Source: Halocafeteria seosinensis
Taxonomy: Eukaryota > Sar > Bigyra > Bicosoecida
NCBI GenBank assembly: GCA_001687465.1
Contig: LVLI01000020.1
Location: forward strand, 1-64,000
Reading direction: 5' to 3'
Length of the DNA stretch: 64,000 nt
The translations under genes and the position numbers were made by a program. Every line of letters starts with the position of its first letter. Position 1 is the first letter of the stretch. This document shows, in pieces, positions 1-9,000 of this stretch. The notes under the pieces were generated by a model. That model was not told where the DNA came from and ran no database searches. It worked only from the letters and a program-made list of their open reading frames with translations.

Positions 1-36
1 ACAGATAGCCCACCGGCCGGGAAGTTGACCACATCC
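1..36. repeat. Inverted repeat arm A (pairs with 1539-1574)
   Basis: The first 36 bases are the exact reverse complement of 1539-1574. The core reads gatagcccaccggccgg on this side. The arms are about 1.5 kb apart and could be ends of a non-autonomous transposable element, but no transposase lies between them. A related copy (caccggccggg) occurs near 2687. Confidence 0.85.
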
Positions 37-80
37 TCTTAACGAGGAGCGGTATGCGCCCGTGTTAAGCAGCGACGGGC
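24..80 (+). repeat. 57-bp direct repeat, copy 1 (copy 2 at 2712-2768)
   Basis: The segment matches 2712-2768 over its full length with only a few mismatches. Both copies share ggagcggtatgcgcc and end in agcgacgggc. The upstream caccggccgg block is also shared, so the real unit is longer and disturbed by an insertion in the second copy. It appears to be part of a repeat family confined to the first 5 kb. Confidence 0.8.
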
Positions 81-483
81 CCGCTGTTCCTGCAGCCTTG
101 CTGACATGCGCCGTGAGGGAACACAGCACTGGTTAAGCTCAGGAGGCATTGGGGGAGGAGCCATGCCTGCGCCCACAATGTCAGAGGTACCGACAAGGCT
201 CAGTCTGGCAGAAGACCCTGAGCCTGCCACAGCGGCACCAACGCCAAGACCGGTTGCAGCAGCGCAGGCAGGATGAAGTGTTGTGGCCGACGCAACAGTT
301 GTGACCAATGACAAGCCTCCACCTGACGCGGGAGGGGGCTCCCCAGAAATTCCGTCCACCTCATTTTCGTCATCATAGCCCAGATTAAAGTACATCTCCT
401 GCTCGAGATCGAAGAAGGTGCAACTACCCAGGTCTTTCTGAAGCCACGAAGCCGGTTCCCACGTCCGTGCTGCCTCTGGGGTC

Positions 484-998
484 TGCTAGCGAGTCAAGCG
501 GTTGTGTCAAGACGGGTGAGTAAGGACGAGACGGAATGGAACGTTGGGATGACACCAATGGGGAAGGGGGAACGAGAGCCAGGAGAGAAGAGGGATGAAG
601 AACTGAGACGGACGGCACGTCTCGGGTGGAATCCGGATTCGAGAACAGCCGAAGCAAGCTACACGAATTGACTTATACGTGCAAGAGGAAACTAACAACA
701 ATATCCTCCCAATCCTATTAAGCAATGAACTGCTAGCGAGTCAAGCGGTTGTGTCAAGACGGGTGAGTAAGGACGAGACGGAATGGAACGTTGGGAAGAC
801 ACCAATGGGGAAGGGGGAACGAGAGCCAGGAGAGAAGAGGGACGAAGAACTGAGACGGACGGCACGTCTTGGGTGGAATCCGGATTCGAGATCAGCCGAA
901 GAGCAAGCTACACGAATTGACTTATACGTGCAAGAGGAAACTAACAACAATATCCTCCCAATCCTATTAAGCAATGAACTGCTAGCGAGTCAAGCGGA
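484..998 (+). repeat. Tandem repeat, about 248-bp unit, two full copies and a short third
   Basis: Units begin with tgctagcgagtcaagcgg at 484, 731 and 980, giving periods of 247 and 249 bp. Copy 1 lacks two bases relative to copy 2 (gccgaagcaagc against gccgaagagcaagc). The third copy stops after about 19 bp. Reading frames run through the repeat on both strands, but the 2-bp indel breaks the frame between copies and no domain is recognisable, so I do not treat it as coding. Confidence 0.9.
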
Positions 999-1032
999 GG
1001 TCCCATGGGATGTGACGGAAACGGATACTGAA

Positions 1033-1192
1033 GTTCGGGTCTGCGCCAATGCTTTGAAGTCACTCGTTTATGCTGCCTCTCTCCTAGTGGAACAGCGGGC
1101 CTGTAGCTGCCAGACACAGGCGCCAGCTGCTACCTAAGTGTAGCGGCTAACATCCAGCTGCCGGTGGGCCATCAGTCACATCTTCGTCGTCG
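1033..1192 (+). repeat. 160-bp dispersed direct repeat, copy 1 (copy 2 at 4628-4787)
   Basis: It begins gttcgggtctgcg and ends cacatcttcgtcgtcg. It is the same length as 4628-4787 and differs at only a few positions. The flanks are unrelated, so it is a discrete mobile or dispersed unit. Its end contains ggtgggccatcagtcac, resembling the ggtgggctatctgtcac of the inverted repeat at 1539-1574, which ties the two families together. Confidence 0.9.
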
Positions 1193-1429
1193 CTGTCACA
1201 ATGCTGTGACGCATCCCTTTTGCTTAGTGGAGCTGTTAGCCAATACATGGTGATAGTTGGTACCGTACAGTAGTTTTCTCTGTCTAATCGGTGCATCGAT
1301 GTAGTCGTGGTCCATTTGTATAGTCAACCGGTAGGCCGGGTAGGCCATGGCACAAATCCGTCACGTCACGTCAAGGATAACAACCCTGACGGCAAACTTG
1401 CAGCTAGGCCGCATATTTACAAGTGATAG

Positions 1430-1468
1430 ACACACTGCTTGGGAGCATCGTGTGTGTCAGTCACTTCT
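1430..1468 (+). repeat. Perfect 39-bp inverted repeat, left arm
   Basis: This arm starts acacactgcttgggagc and is the exact reverse complement of 1649-1687. The loop is 180 bp. Such an exact, closely spaced palindrome suggests terminal inverted repeats of a small element (MITE-like) or a foldback structure. The loop contains the 36-bp arm at 1539-1574. Confidence 0.85.
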
Positions 1469-1538
1469 GCTACGCTTACCACTTCACCTAGTACCTGTAG
1501 TAGTATGTCTTATTTATGGCCTACCGGCTAAGTGGAAA

Positions 1539-1574
1539 GGATGTGGTCAACTTCCCGGCCGGTGGGCTATCTGT
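1539..1574 (-). repeat. Inverted repeat arm B (pairs with 1-36)
   Basis: Exact reverse complement of bases 1-36. It sits inside the 180-bp loop of the 39-bp inverted repeat 1430-1468/1649-1687, so two inverted repeats are nested here. Confidence 0.85.
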
Positions 1575-1648
1575 CACATTTGTGTGTGTGTGAGTGGAAA
1601 TGTACAAACTTGTAGTTGGGGGATCTTCACGCCGTCGAAGATCTCCCC

Positions 1649-1687
1649 AGAAGTGACTGACACACACGATGCTCCCAAGCAGTGTGT
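1649..1687 (-). repeat. Perfect 39-bp inverted repeat, right arm
   Basis: Exact reverse complement of 1430-1468; it ends in agcagtgtgt. The stretch from 1193 to the chromodomain fragment near 1870 otherwise holds no recognisable gene. Confidence 0.85.
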
Positions 1688-1871
1688 AGGGCCCTCCTGC
1701 ATTGCCTACCCCTGCGCTCACCAACACTCGGACTCTTTGTGAGCATGAGGTTCTTCACACGTATCCTTTCAGAGCGTCTTGGGCCACGCTCCTCCGGAGT
1801 GGCTCGCGGCCTTCTTCTTCCTCGATTGTCTCGTCAGTCTCTCCCGTTCATGGTGTTGTTGCTTCTCCTCT

Positions 1872-2195
1872 GCCCCTAAAGTCCTGCATGTGCTTCTCGA
1901 ATCCTACAACCCCAAAGTCCAGCGGTAGATCATCCGCCGCGTGCCAAGTGAAGTCTTCGCTGCTCAGGTTTCCCTCCCACTCTACAAGGCACAATTCGTT
2001 CTCCTCGTCGAAGTGGACAATTCGCTTGGCCTTCCTGCTCCTATACTCCTGCATATATTGCTGGAATCCTTGAACCACAAAGTCCAGACGTTGGCCCTCC
2101 GCGGACTGCCATACGCTGTTCGGATGTCCCACCCATTCGACAAGACATTCATCGTTCTCCTCGTCAACTTCCACGACCCGACACTGCTCCAGCCC
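1872..2195 (-). pseudogene. Tandem chromodomain-like fragment, probably from a retroelement
   Basis: A minus-strand frame open over 1848-2531 encodes two consecutive, mutually similar segments of about 53 residues. One carries ECLVEWVGHPNSVW and the other LCLVEWEGN, then FTWHAADDLP. This is the chromodomain pattern (LVxWxG, then W and a DL, then a C-terminal helix). Chromodomains commonly end integrases of LTR retrotransposons, but I see no integrase. The frame upstream of the domains has no early ATG and no recognisable domain, so this looks like a remnant. An exon of a host chromodomain gene is the alternative. Confidence 0.5.
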
Positions 2196-2531
2196 CTGCG
2201 TGACCGGGATTACCCCGAGAAGCCCCATCAGGCCTACATAGGATGCCAGTGAAGTCCGCCATACTGTCTCTCGCCGCCGGTAGGCTTGAGTCTTGTAACC
2301 CATGCGCGACCAGCGTGCCGGGATCCAGGTACCCTCCTGCAGTGGCCACGACGAGCCCCATGCCAGCCGTTTCCAATCAATCTTCCCAGCTGCTCCGATT
2401 GGGACTCGGTTGGCCCAGCATCGTCGGAAGGAGAAGACACCACACCAGTAGCGACACCCCCATTTGAAACTGCTCCCTCGGATGTACCACCTCCTACGAC
2501 TCCTACTAGCTCGAACCTCGAGCTGGCTCAC

Positions 2532-2924
2532 CGCTGGAAAAGTTCACCCATATTAAACGAGTAGACGACATCCATCAACAACAGCTTCATCATTGCCATT
2601 GCAATACGTAGGTAATAGCCCCATCATCTTGTGTCCGTAGCCCGTGGGCTATCTGTCAGTGACTGCCACATATGTGTGTGCATCACCGGCCGGGGGGTTG
2701 TCAAACCCCGGGTTGACCGCATCCTCTTAGTGAGGAGCGGTATGCGCCGGTGTTAAGCAGCGACGGGCAGCCCCGCCGTAGCGTTTTCTCAGAAAGTGGC
2801 CCTTCTCTGCAAATCAACTGCTACGAACTACGAAGCATGGATAACACATGATGTATGAAACATTGGTTTTTGCTCAGTCACCGTGACAACCAAAAGGATG
2901 CCATGCAGTGTACGTCTTCATCAT
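2532..2924. other. No gene seen; repeat debris
   Basis: The stretch holds the second copy of the caccggccgg/57-bp repeat (2687-2768) and a gtgggctatctgtca block near 2647. The remainder shows no coding signal. Confidence 0.5.
2712..2768 (+). repeat. 57-bp direct repeat, copy 2
   Basis: Matches 24-80, with differences such as gaccgcatcctcttagtg against gaccacatcctcttaacg. It lies about 160 bp upstream of the decayed reverse transcriptase. Confidence 0.8.
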
Positions 2925-4222
2925 CAATGACTTGAGATCATAGTTGCTTCCACGAATTTCCACCCCATTGAGATCATCTGCTTCGGCAATGAACAATTTC
3001 AGGAAAACTATGTACGGAGAAGAGCCACACTCGATAACCCCAAATTGGCGGCATTGAAAGAAGCTGCAGGCCACGATGAGACTTTTGACCAACTCAAACG
3101 CAAAACAACCCAACTACTTGCTTCGCACCCGCGACCCGGAGATTAACAAATGGCCATTGGAAGAGTTCAACCAGCATATGGTTGACCTGGTGCGCAAAAC
3201 GCTGAAGTGGCAAGATGAGCTCCCCGCTCACACCGTCGCACGAGCCAAGCTGTCCACGAAAGCAGAAGGACTGGGGATAGTCATCCCAGACCACGCAGCA
3301 GAAGCATCGTATGCCGCCCGGGCGATCGACGCGTCAAAAACAACCCAACAAGTGGCTAGAGACGAGCAGGACCGGCTCGCGCAATACCGCAAGAAGCCGC
3401 CACCATGGCTCGTGGAGAGTCAGAACGCGTTACAGGAAACGATGGGACTCCCGGATGCGAACTACGAAGGCTACTGGAACAAACCAAAGCTACAAAAACA
3501 CCTGGGCAAGATGTTGCAGAGAGTAGCTACACGGACTCTGAAAGGGACGCTGAACCCACAGCGGATAGCGTTACTGACGGCATGCCAAGCGGACGGAGCA
3601 GCAACATGGCTATACGCAGCACCAAGGAAAGGATATACACTAACCGACGCCGAGTACATGGTAGCACCGCACCTACGTTTACGGCCTCAAACCAACCTGT
3701 TTACGGGGCCACCCGGTGAATGCTGTGGAGAAAGACCGATCGACGAGCTATCGAGCTGCTACACCACGCACTGGGGTGCGGCAAAGAAGGGAACGCCACG
3801 CAAAGGACCCGCCGTCATGACAGGATAGCAGTGAAACTGGAGAACTACATCCGCATGAGTCAAATGCCACAGGAGAGAGAGAGGTGCTCGTAGATCCGCG
3901 AAACGAAGGAGAGGCAAGACCAGTAATGGACCTGGTAGCAAAGGGCTCAACGAGCACACTGTACGTCGACGTGACAGTGCCAAACCCACTCACGGCAGAC
4001 AGACTGGCCGCGAGAAGACCCGGCAGAAGCGAAGAAGATGAAGCGGACAAAATACGGGCACCTGGGGGACCACCACACGGAAATTATCCCGTTCGCGATA
4101 GAGGCGACGGGCGGCTTCGGGGAAGACGCAATCAAGTTCCTCAAGAGAATTGCCAGGAAAGCCCCGGGCTCCCGCCGAGGAACAAGGGGGATGCCGAACA
4201 GCCAAACTGTCAGTCACGCTGA
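2925..4222 (+). pseudogene. Frameshifted 3' remnant of a non-LTR-type reverse transcriptase with endonuclease-like tail
   Basis: The order of motifs is that of the C-terminal part of early-branching non-LTR retrotransposon polyproteins. They are: a thumb-region motif (PNYLLRTRDPE, near 3110); GLGIVIPDHAAEASYAA; the AATWLYAAPRKGYTL block; a Cys/His cluster (ECCGE, then SSCYTTH); RRHDRIAVKLENY; RPVMDLVAKG with YVDVTVPNP; then KYGHLGDHHTEIIPF and EATGGFGEDA. The last group resembles a PD-(D/E)XK restriction-like endonuclease domain. The motifs switch frame at about 3070, 3774, 3881 and 4038, and stops occur upstream, so the copy is dead. No catalytic reverse-transcriptase core is present to the left; it is 5'-truncated as such elements often are. 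Confidence 0.7.
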
Positions 4223-4627
4223 TGCGCCACAACGTGAAGATGCTGGACCGGCTCCGGGTAGGCTTTACCCCCCACACAGCTTACTAACACTTGTGTGTCA
4301 CACTGTTTTCCGTATATCCCGCTGCTGCGACCCCTTATCCGCGATTTGGAATCCAGAAGCCGTAAGATGGGCATGCGTTACTGAAAGACGATGAATACAC
4401 TCGATTACGTGCTTGGTGAGCAGAAGTGTATCGATTCGTACATCCAACAAGAACGCAAAGGAAAACATCACTCACCGCATGTCTTGCAATTTCTTTCTAA
4501 GTATTACACCCTTTGTGCACACCGGGCGGGCACGGATCCCACACACTCACCAACTATTGCTGGACAAGGAAACGCAAAAGAAGAAATGAGTGCTACAGAC
4601 TACTCTCGGTCTTCTGTAGTTCCTCTG
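4223..4627. other. No gene seen
   Basis: The sequence between the reverse-transcriptase remnant and the second 160-bp repeat has an open frame of about 110 codons from 4391 that runs into the repeat. It carries no recognisable motif. Confidence 0.4.
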
Positions 4628-4787
4628 GTTCGGGTCTGCGTCAATGCTTTGAAGTCACTCGTTTATGCTGCCTCTCTCCTAGTGGAACAGCGGGCCCGTA
4701 GCTGCCAGACACGGGCGCCAGCTGCTACCTAAGTGTAGCGGCTAACATCCAGCTGCCGGTGGGCCATCAGTCACATCTTCGTCGTCG
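4628..4787 (+). repeat. 160-bp dispersed direct repeat, copy 2
   Basis: Near-identical to 1033-1192. Its right end at 4787 coincides with the point where similarity to a transposase stops on the minus strand. The repeat has therefore probably truncated or inserted into that older element. Confidence 0.9.
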
Positions 4788-5169
4788 ACATTACTTGCCA
4801 GATTCTGGCGTGCTCGGTCTGCAAGATTCGCGTGTCCATCGTTTCACGTGATATTCGTGCGTATGCAGGTCGGAGGCGGGATATAAACTCTTTCCATCTT
4901 GAATTGCGTAATACATTGAATGGAATGCTGCAAGCTATCAAAGCTCGAATCAGCAAAAAATGAACCTGCTCTGCAGCTTTGGCTGTCGTTACGAACTGAG
5001 ACGAAAGCGTAGTAAAACGGGGAGGCTCTTCCCTCTTAATCCACTTGGATCCAATAGCAGCGATTTCGGTTTTCACACCTGATACATCGATTTCGGATTC
5101 ATAGAGCCATTGTTCGCTATCTGGTTGATGATGGTACCCAAATCGCCCGCAGCGTGGACCTTCGCGCAC
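4788..5169 (-). pseudogene. hAT/DUF659-like transposase fragment
   Basis: The minus-strand frame (open to 4771) contains LLIRALIACSIPFNVLRNS, WKEFISRLRPAYARIS and RETMDTRIL. This is the typical order of the conserved N-terminal block of hAT-type transposases and their DUF659 relatives (IPFxxVENxxF, LxPxYxxPSRxTL). No catalytic or dimerisation region follows, because the element is cut off by the 160-bp repeat. A call from a short motif series, so only moderate certainty. Confidence 0.45.
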
Positions 5170-6091
5170 GTTTTATGGTGCGTCGGCATGTATGAAGTCG
5201 TTCTGGCTGTCACATCATTATCACAAAAGTTGCACACGACCACTTCGAATCTTTTGATAGTTGGTCTCGAGTTGCGCCGTCCTTAATATGGAAATATTCC
5301 CATGTTCAGTACGGGTGCTATTCCCATTCGAATTTGAATCCTTGGGCCTTTTTGTAGTTTTCTTCCGGGGGCCCTCGAGGGGGCCTGTCTACCTGGGACG
5401 ACCTGAGACGTATCGCTTATCCTTGTTGGCGCTGAGGGCGGCACAGGCCTCTATACGATGAGGAGATCACGTGTATATCGGTAGAATCATGCACGAAGCA
5501 CTATGGAAAGATATATTGAAGAATAAAAGTGCGCACTTGTGCCAACCCCAGAATTGGCCTATGTTGTGCCAACCGTGGCATGCCACCGTGCCAGTGCCAC
5601 TTGGCACGTGGCGCTGCCCGTGCCCCACGCCCTAACTTCAACTTGCACCGGACCGGCTTCGTAGGTCGGGTAATCCAACAAAAAGGCTGGGGGCATCCAA
5701 TAAGGGCGATAGAGGCCCAGCCGGGAGCCGAAGGGAAGGACGAAGCTGCGAAGCCAAGGCAAATTCACAGCCGGAGAAGCAAAGTGGCATTTTTCTAGCT
5801 CTATTACCTGAGGGCTGTTTTTCATGGGTTGGAATGTCCCATCCACGGCGATAATTTGGGTCAAAATGTTCTCACATCGCATCTAGTGTTGGCCACTCGT
5901 TATTTTGGTTATAGTAATTAATGAGCAATTGGCAACAGCAGAATTCCCGTGGGTCTCACATCCTGTGCTGATTTGGTTTCCTGCTTCATTATACCTCATA
6001 TACGGTCTTTTGACCGAGTAGTCTACCTTTCAGATATTTGGCTTAATTCCCTCCTTTTCTAAGTATTTTCCCGAGCTAGCCTTGTTTCTTC
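5170..6091. other. Non-coding stretch upstream of SPT6
   Basis: No convincing gene. Positions 5535-5625 are GC-rich and built from repeated tgcca/ggca words (for example cgtgccagtgccacttggca), able to form several small hairpins. The last 150 bp become AT-rich and presumably contain the SPT6 promoter. Confidence 0.5.
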
Positions 6092-9000
6092 ATGGAAACA
6101 ATGGATCTTGAAAGCGAGCATGAAAATGGAGGAGCTGCACGCAAAGATGATCACGAGGTATTTGAATCCAATGAAGATGATGAGGGAGAGGGCGGCGATG
6201 AGGACTACGAAGGGCAGGGTGACACCGGGGAAGAAGAAGAAAATGGCACAGGAGAGGATGATGAGCGTAACCAAGCGTCTTCTTCGAAAAAAGACTATAG
6301 CAGGAAACGAATATTGAAACGATATGTGGATGAAAAAGCCGAAGAAGATGATGAGGAGGAAGAAGGGTCGAAACAATCGAAGAAACGCAAAACCATGAAA
6401 TCTCAAACAGATGACGAGGATGACGACGATGAGGAGGAGGACGACGACGAAGAGGAGGAGGACGAGGATGAAGATGAAGATGACAGCGACAGTGACAGCG
6501 ATGATTCCGAAGCACAGGGAAAGAAGAAACGAAAGCGAATCCGACGCCGAGGAACTCAAAATCAGATGGATGAAGGCGATTGGCAAGTGATTCAGGAGAG
6601 TATAAAAGAGAGCGATGAGGAAAGAGGACGGCAAGCACGGGAAAAGGAACAGGTCAATGGGGAAGAGCAGGATCAAGAGCATGAAGAGAAACAGCCGGAA
6701 CCCTCTACTGAGCAACCTCGCCGAGATGTAGGTATAAAACTCCCCTTGCTTGAAATCGGGTTTACGGTAAAGACTTTCATTTTCACCCCGTTGTCCATTG
6801 CAGTATGTGGATGATGACGAAGTGGATAGCGAGGGCATGGATGAATTCATTGTTGATGACGAAGGATCCGGCCCTCGGCAGAAACGGAGCAATAGAAGTG
6901 GTTTAAGCAAGTATGGTTACGGTGCCTCCGCTGAAGAGATTAGCAACTTTGAGGAGATCTTCGGTGTTGGAGCTCGATTGTATCTGGAGTCCTCTGACGC
7001 CGTGGAGAGCACAGATGAGACTGCGGCAAGGCAAGCTACTAAGAATTTGGCGCATGCTTTTGGGGACAATGAGTTACTGGCGGACATAGAAGGTCGGGAA
7101 AACGAAGAATCGTTGAAGCGCCGGCAAGTGAGCGAGGCAAAGGACGTGGCGATGAACGTCGCTGGAGAATTTGAGCCGGCGACCGTGGATAGCTTTTTCT
7201 ACAGCAACACTGATGATTCCGTCCGGAAGACTGACGTGCCGGAACGTATGTTTTTTAAATTGCCCCTACGGAAGCGCAAAGGAGAGGCTGCTCTTGAAGT
7301 GGGCACTGGTGACAGTGATGAAGATCGTGATATTGAGGCGACTTGGATAAGCAATAAAATCCAAAAAGAAATGAGATCGCAGCAGTATCAGCTACATGCA
7401 CTGAAATTCTGCGACAGTCCTTATTTCAAGAAGTACCAGGTTGGAGAGGGAATATGTACTAGTGACGAAGAAAGTATTAATTGCGCGCTAGAAGAGACCA
7501 TAAAGAGCGTCCTTCGATTTTATGTGGATGAATTATACGAGCCACCGTTCATATGGAACCAGCGTCGAGATTTCGTTTGTCCCGGCATCTCGCTCAAGCA
7601 TTTATGGCGTATCATTGAGTTGGATGAGCGGTGGAATCGACTTCGTTCTCAGTGGAGCACTGTCGAAGAGTATATTTCTATCATTCAAAGCAATGAGAGC
7701 TCAATAAGGATGTCAGAAAATTTCGAGGAGGAAATAAGAGAAAAATATCCCCGCGCAGACTCTGAAGTGGAATTGGAAGATATACTGTCATACCTCCGTC
7801 TATGCACCATCGTCAATCGTGCAATAGGTGGGACAATGTCTGTGCAAGAAAAGACGCACGGCAAGCTAACATCAGCGGAGCTTGATATCTATCTCGCATC
7901 CTATAAAAGTAGATTGGACACGTTCGCCTATTCCCTGTGTTTGACGATGGGCGAATTCGCGGATAATCTGGAACGCTCGCGCTCTTCAAATCCAGCTCAT
8001 GTGCCTTCTAGTAGGGTTGATTTGAGCAAGCTTGGGCTACCGGCGTCAGAGAACCTGAGCCTCGCTTCTCTCGCCGAAAGATTCACGTCGGATCAGGTTG
8101 TGGATGGGACTGCGGTATTGCGTAACGCGAAATTCCTCGTTGCTACCGACATTGCAAGCCATCCGAGTGTTCGACGTAAATTGCGGCGGCTTTATCGCAA
8201 GGAAGCTCGAGTTTCCACATATCCCACTGAACATGGAAAACATGAACTTGATCCGTTTCATCACTATTTCGGCGTCCATTTGCTGAAAAAGAAGTCTATT
8301 GACAAGTTCTATTGGTGCGATCCTCCGATAGACACTAGCGAGGGTGTGTTGAAAGATCATTTTGGTGATAGAGAACCGCCGGAGGTTGTGGATGATGAAT
8401 ATCCCAGTAGCTCAATGGACGTCTTTCACCGGCCGGATAGTTTTGGTATGAGCCAAGGCTCTGCCTACGGAGCTGGGTTCGAGAGAGTGTCATGGAGGAA
8501 GTCAGGAAAACCAGACCTGGCCACAGGTATGTTTCCGGAACATCCGTTATTACAAAGGAGTGAAATCGAAGAAGTTGTGGGGGTACATAATCCTCAAGTT
8601 GGTGGTCGAACACAGTGGACGCTCATCCGCCAAGCTGAAGAAGAAGGATATCTCACCTCGTACATTCACTGTGGAGACCCTCCGTTTGAACGAGAAGGAG
8701 CACAGACACAGGGGCATACACGAGATATAGGTGCAGAAGAACGACTCGTTGATGCAATATATGAGAAGTTCTTAAGCCGGGAAGGGGTAACAATACTAAG
8801 AAGGCAGTCTAGGTCATATCTCAAGTTCGAGTCTCTGGATACATCTCAACTCTCAGAAGTAGACCAGTTCCGCATCGACTGTCTTCTAATGGCTATTCGA
8901 AAGTTCTTGATCCCTACATTCGCAGCCGAGATTCGCGATGAGCTGACTAAGGAGAGTGAACGTGCCGTTGCGGAAGAATTTGCCAATAGTCTGCGGAAGC

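Noticed and set aside
679-1137. 152-codon open frame across the 248-bp tandem repeat
   Set aside because: Open only by repeat structure. A 2-bp indel breaks it between copies, and it has no domain and no codon bias.
5559-5882. 107-codon minus-strand frame containing AVDGTF, recalling MULE-type transposases
   Set aside because: One six-residue match with no further conserved residues. The rest reads as low-complexity antisense of the tgcca-rich block.
6059-6910. 283-codon minus-strand frame opposite the SPT6 N-terminus, rich in Leu/Ile/Phe and looking like a polytopic membrane protein
   Set aside because: It is the mirror image of the Asp/Glu codon runs (gaa/gat read backwards give Phe/Leu/Ile). 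SPT6 fully explains the region.
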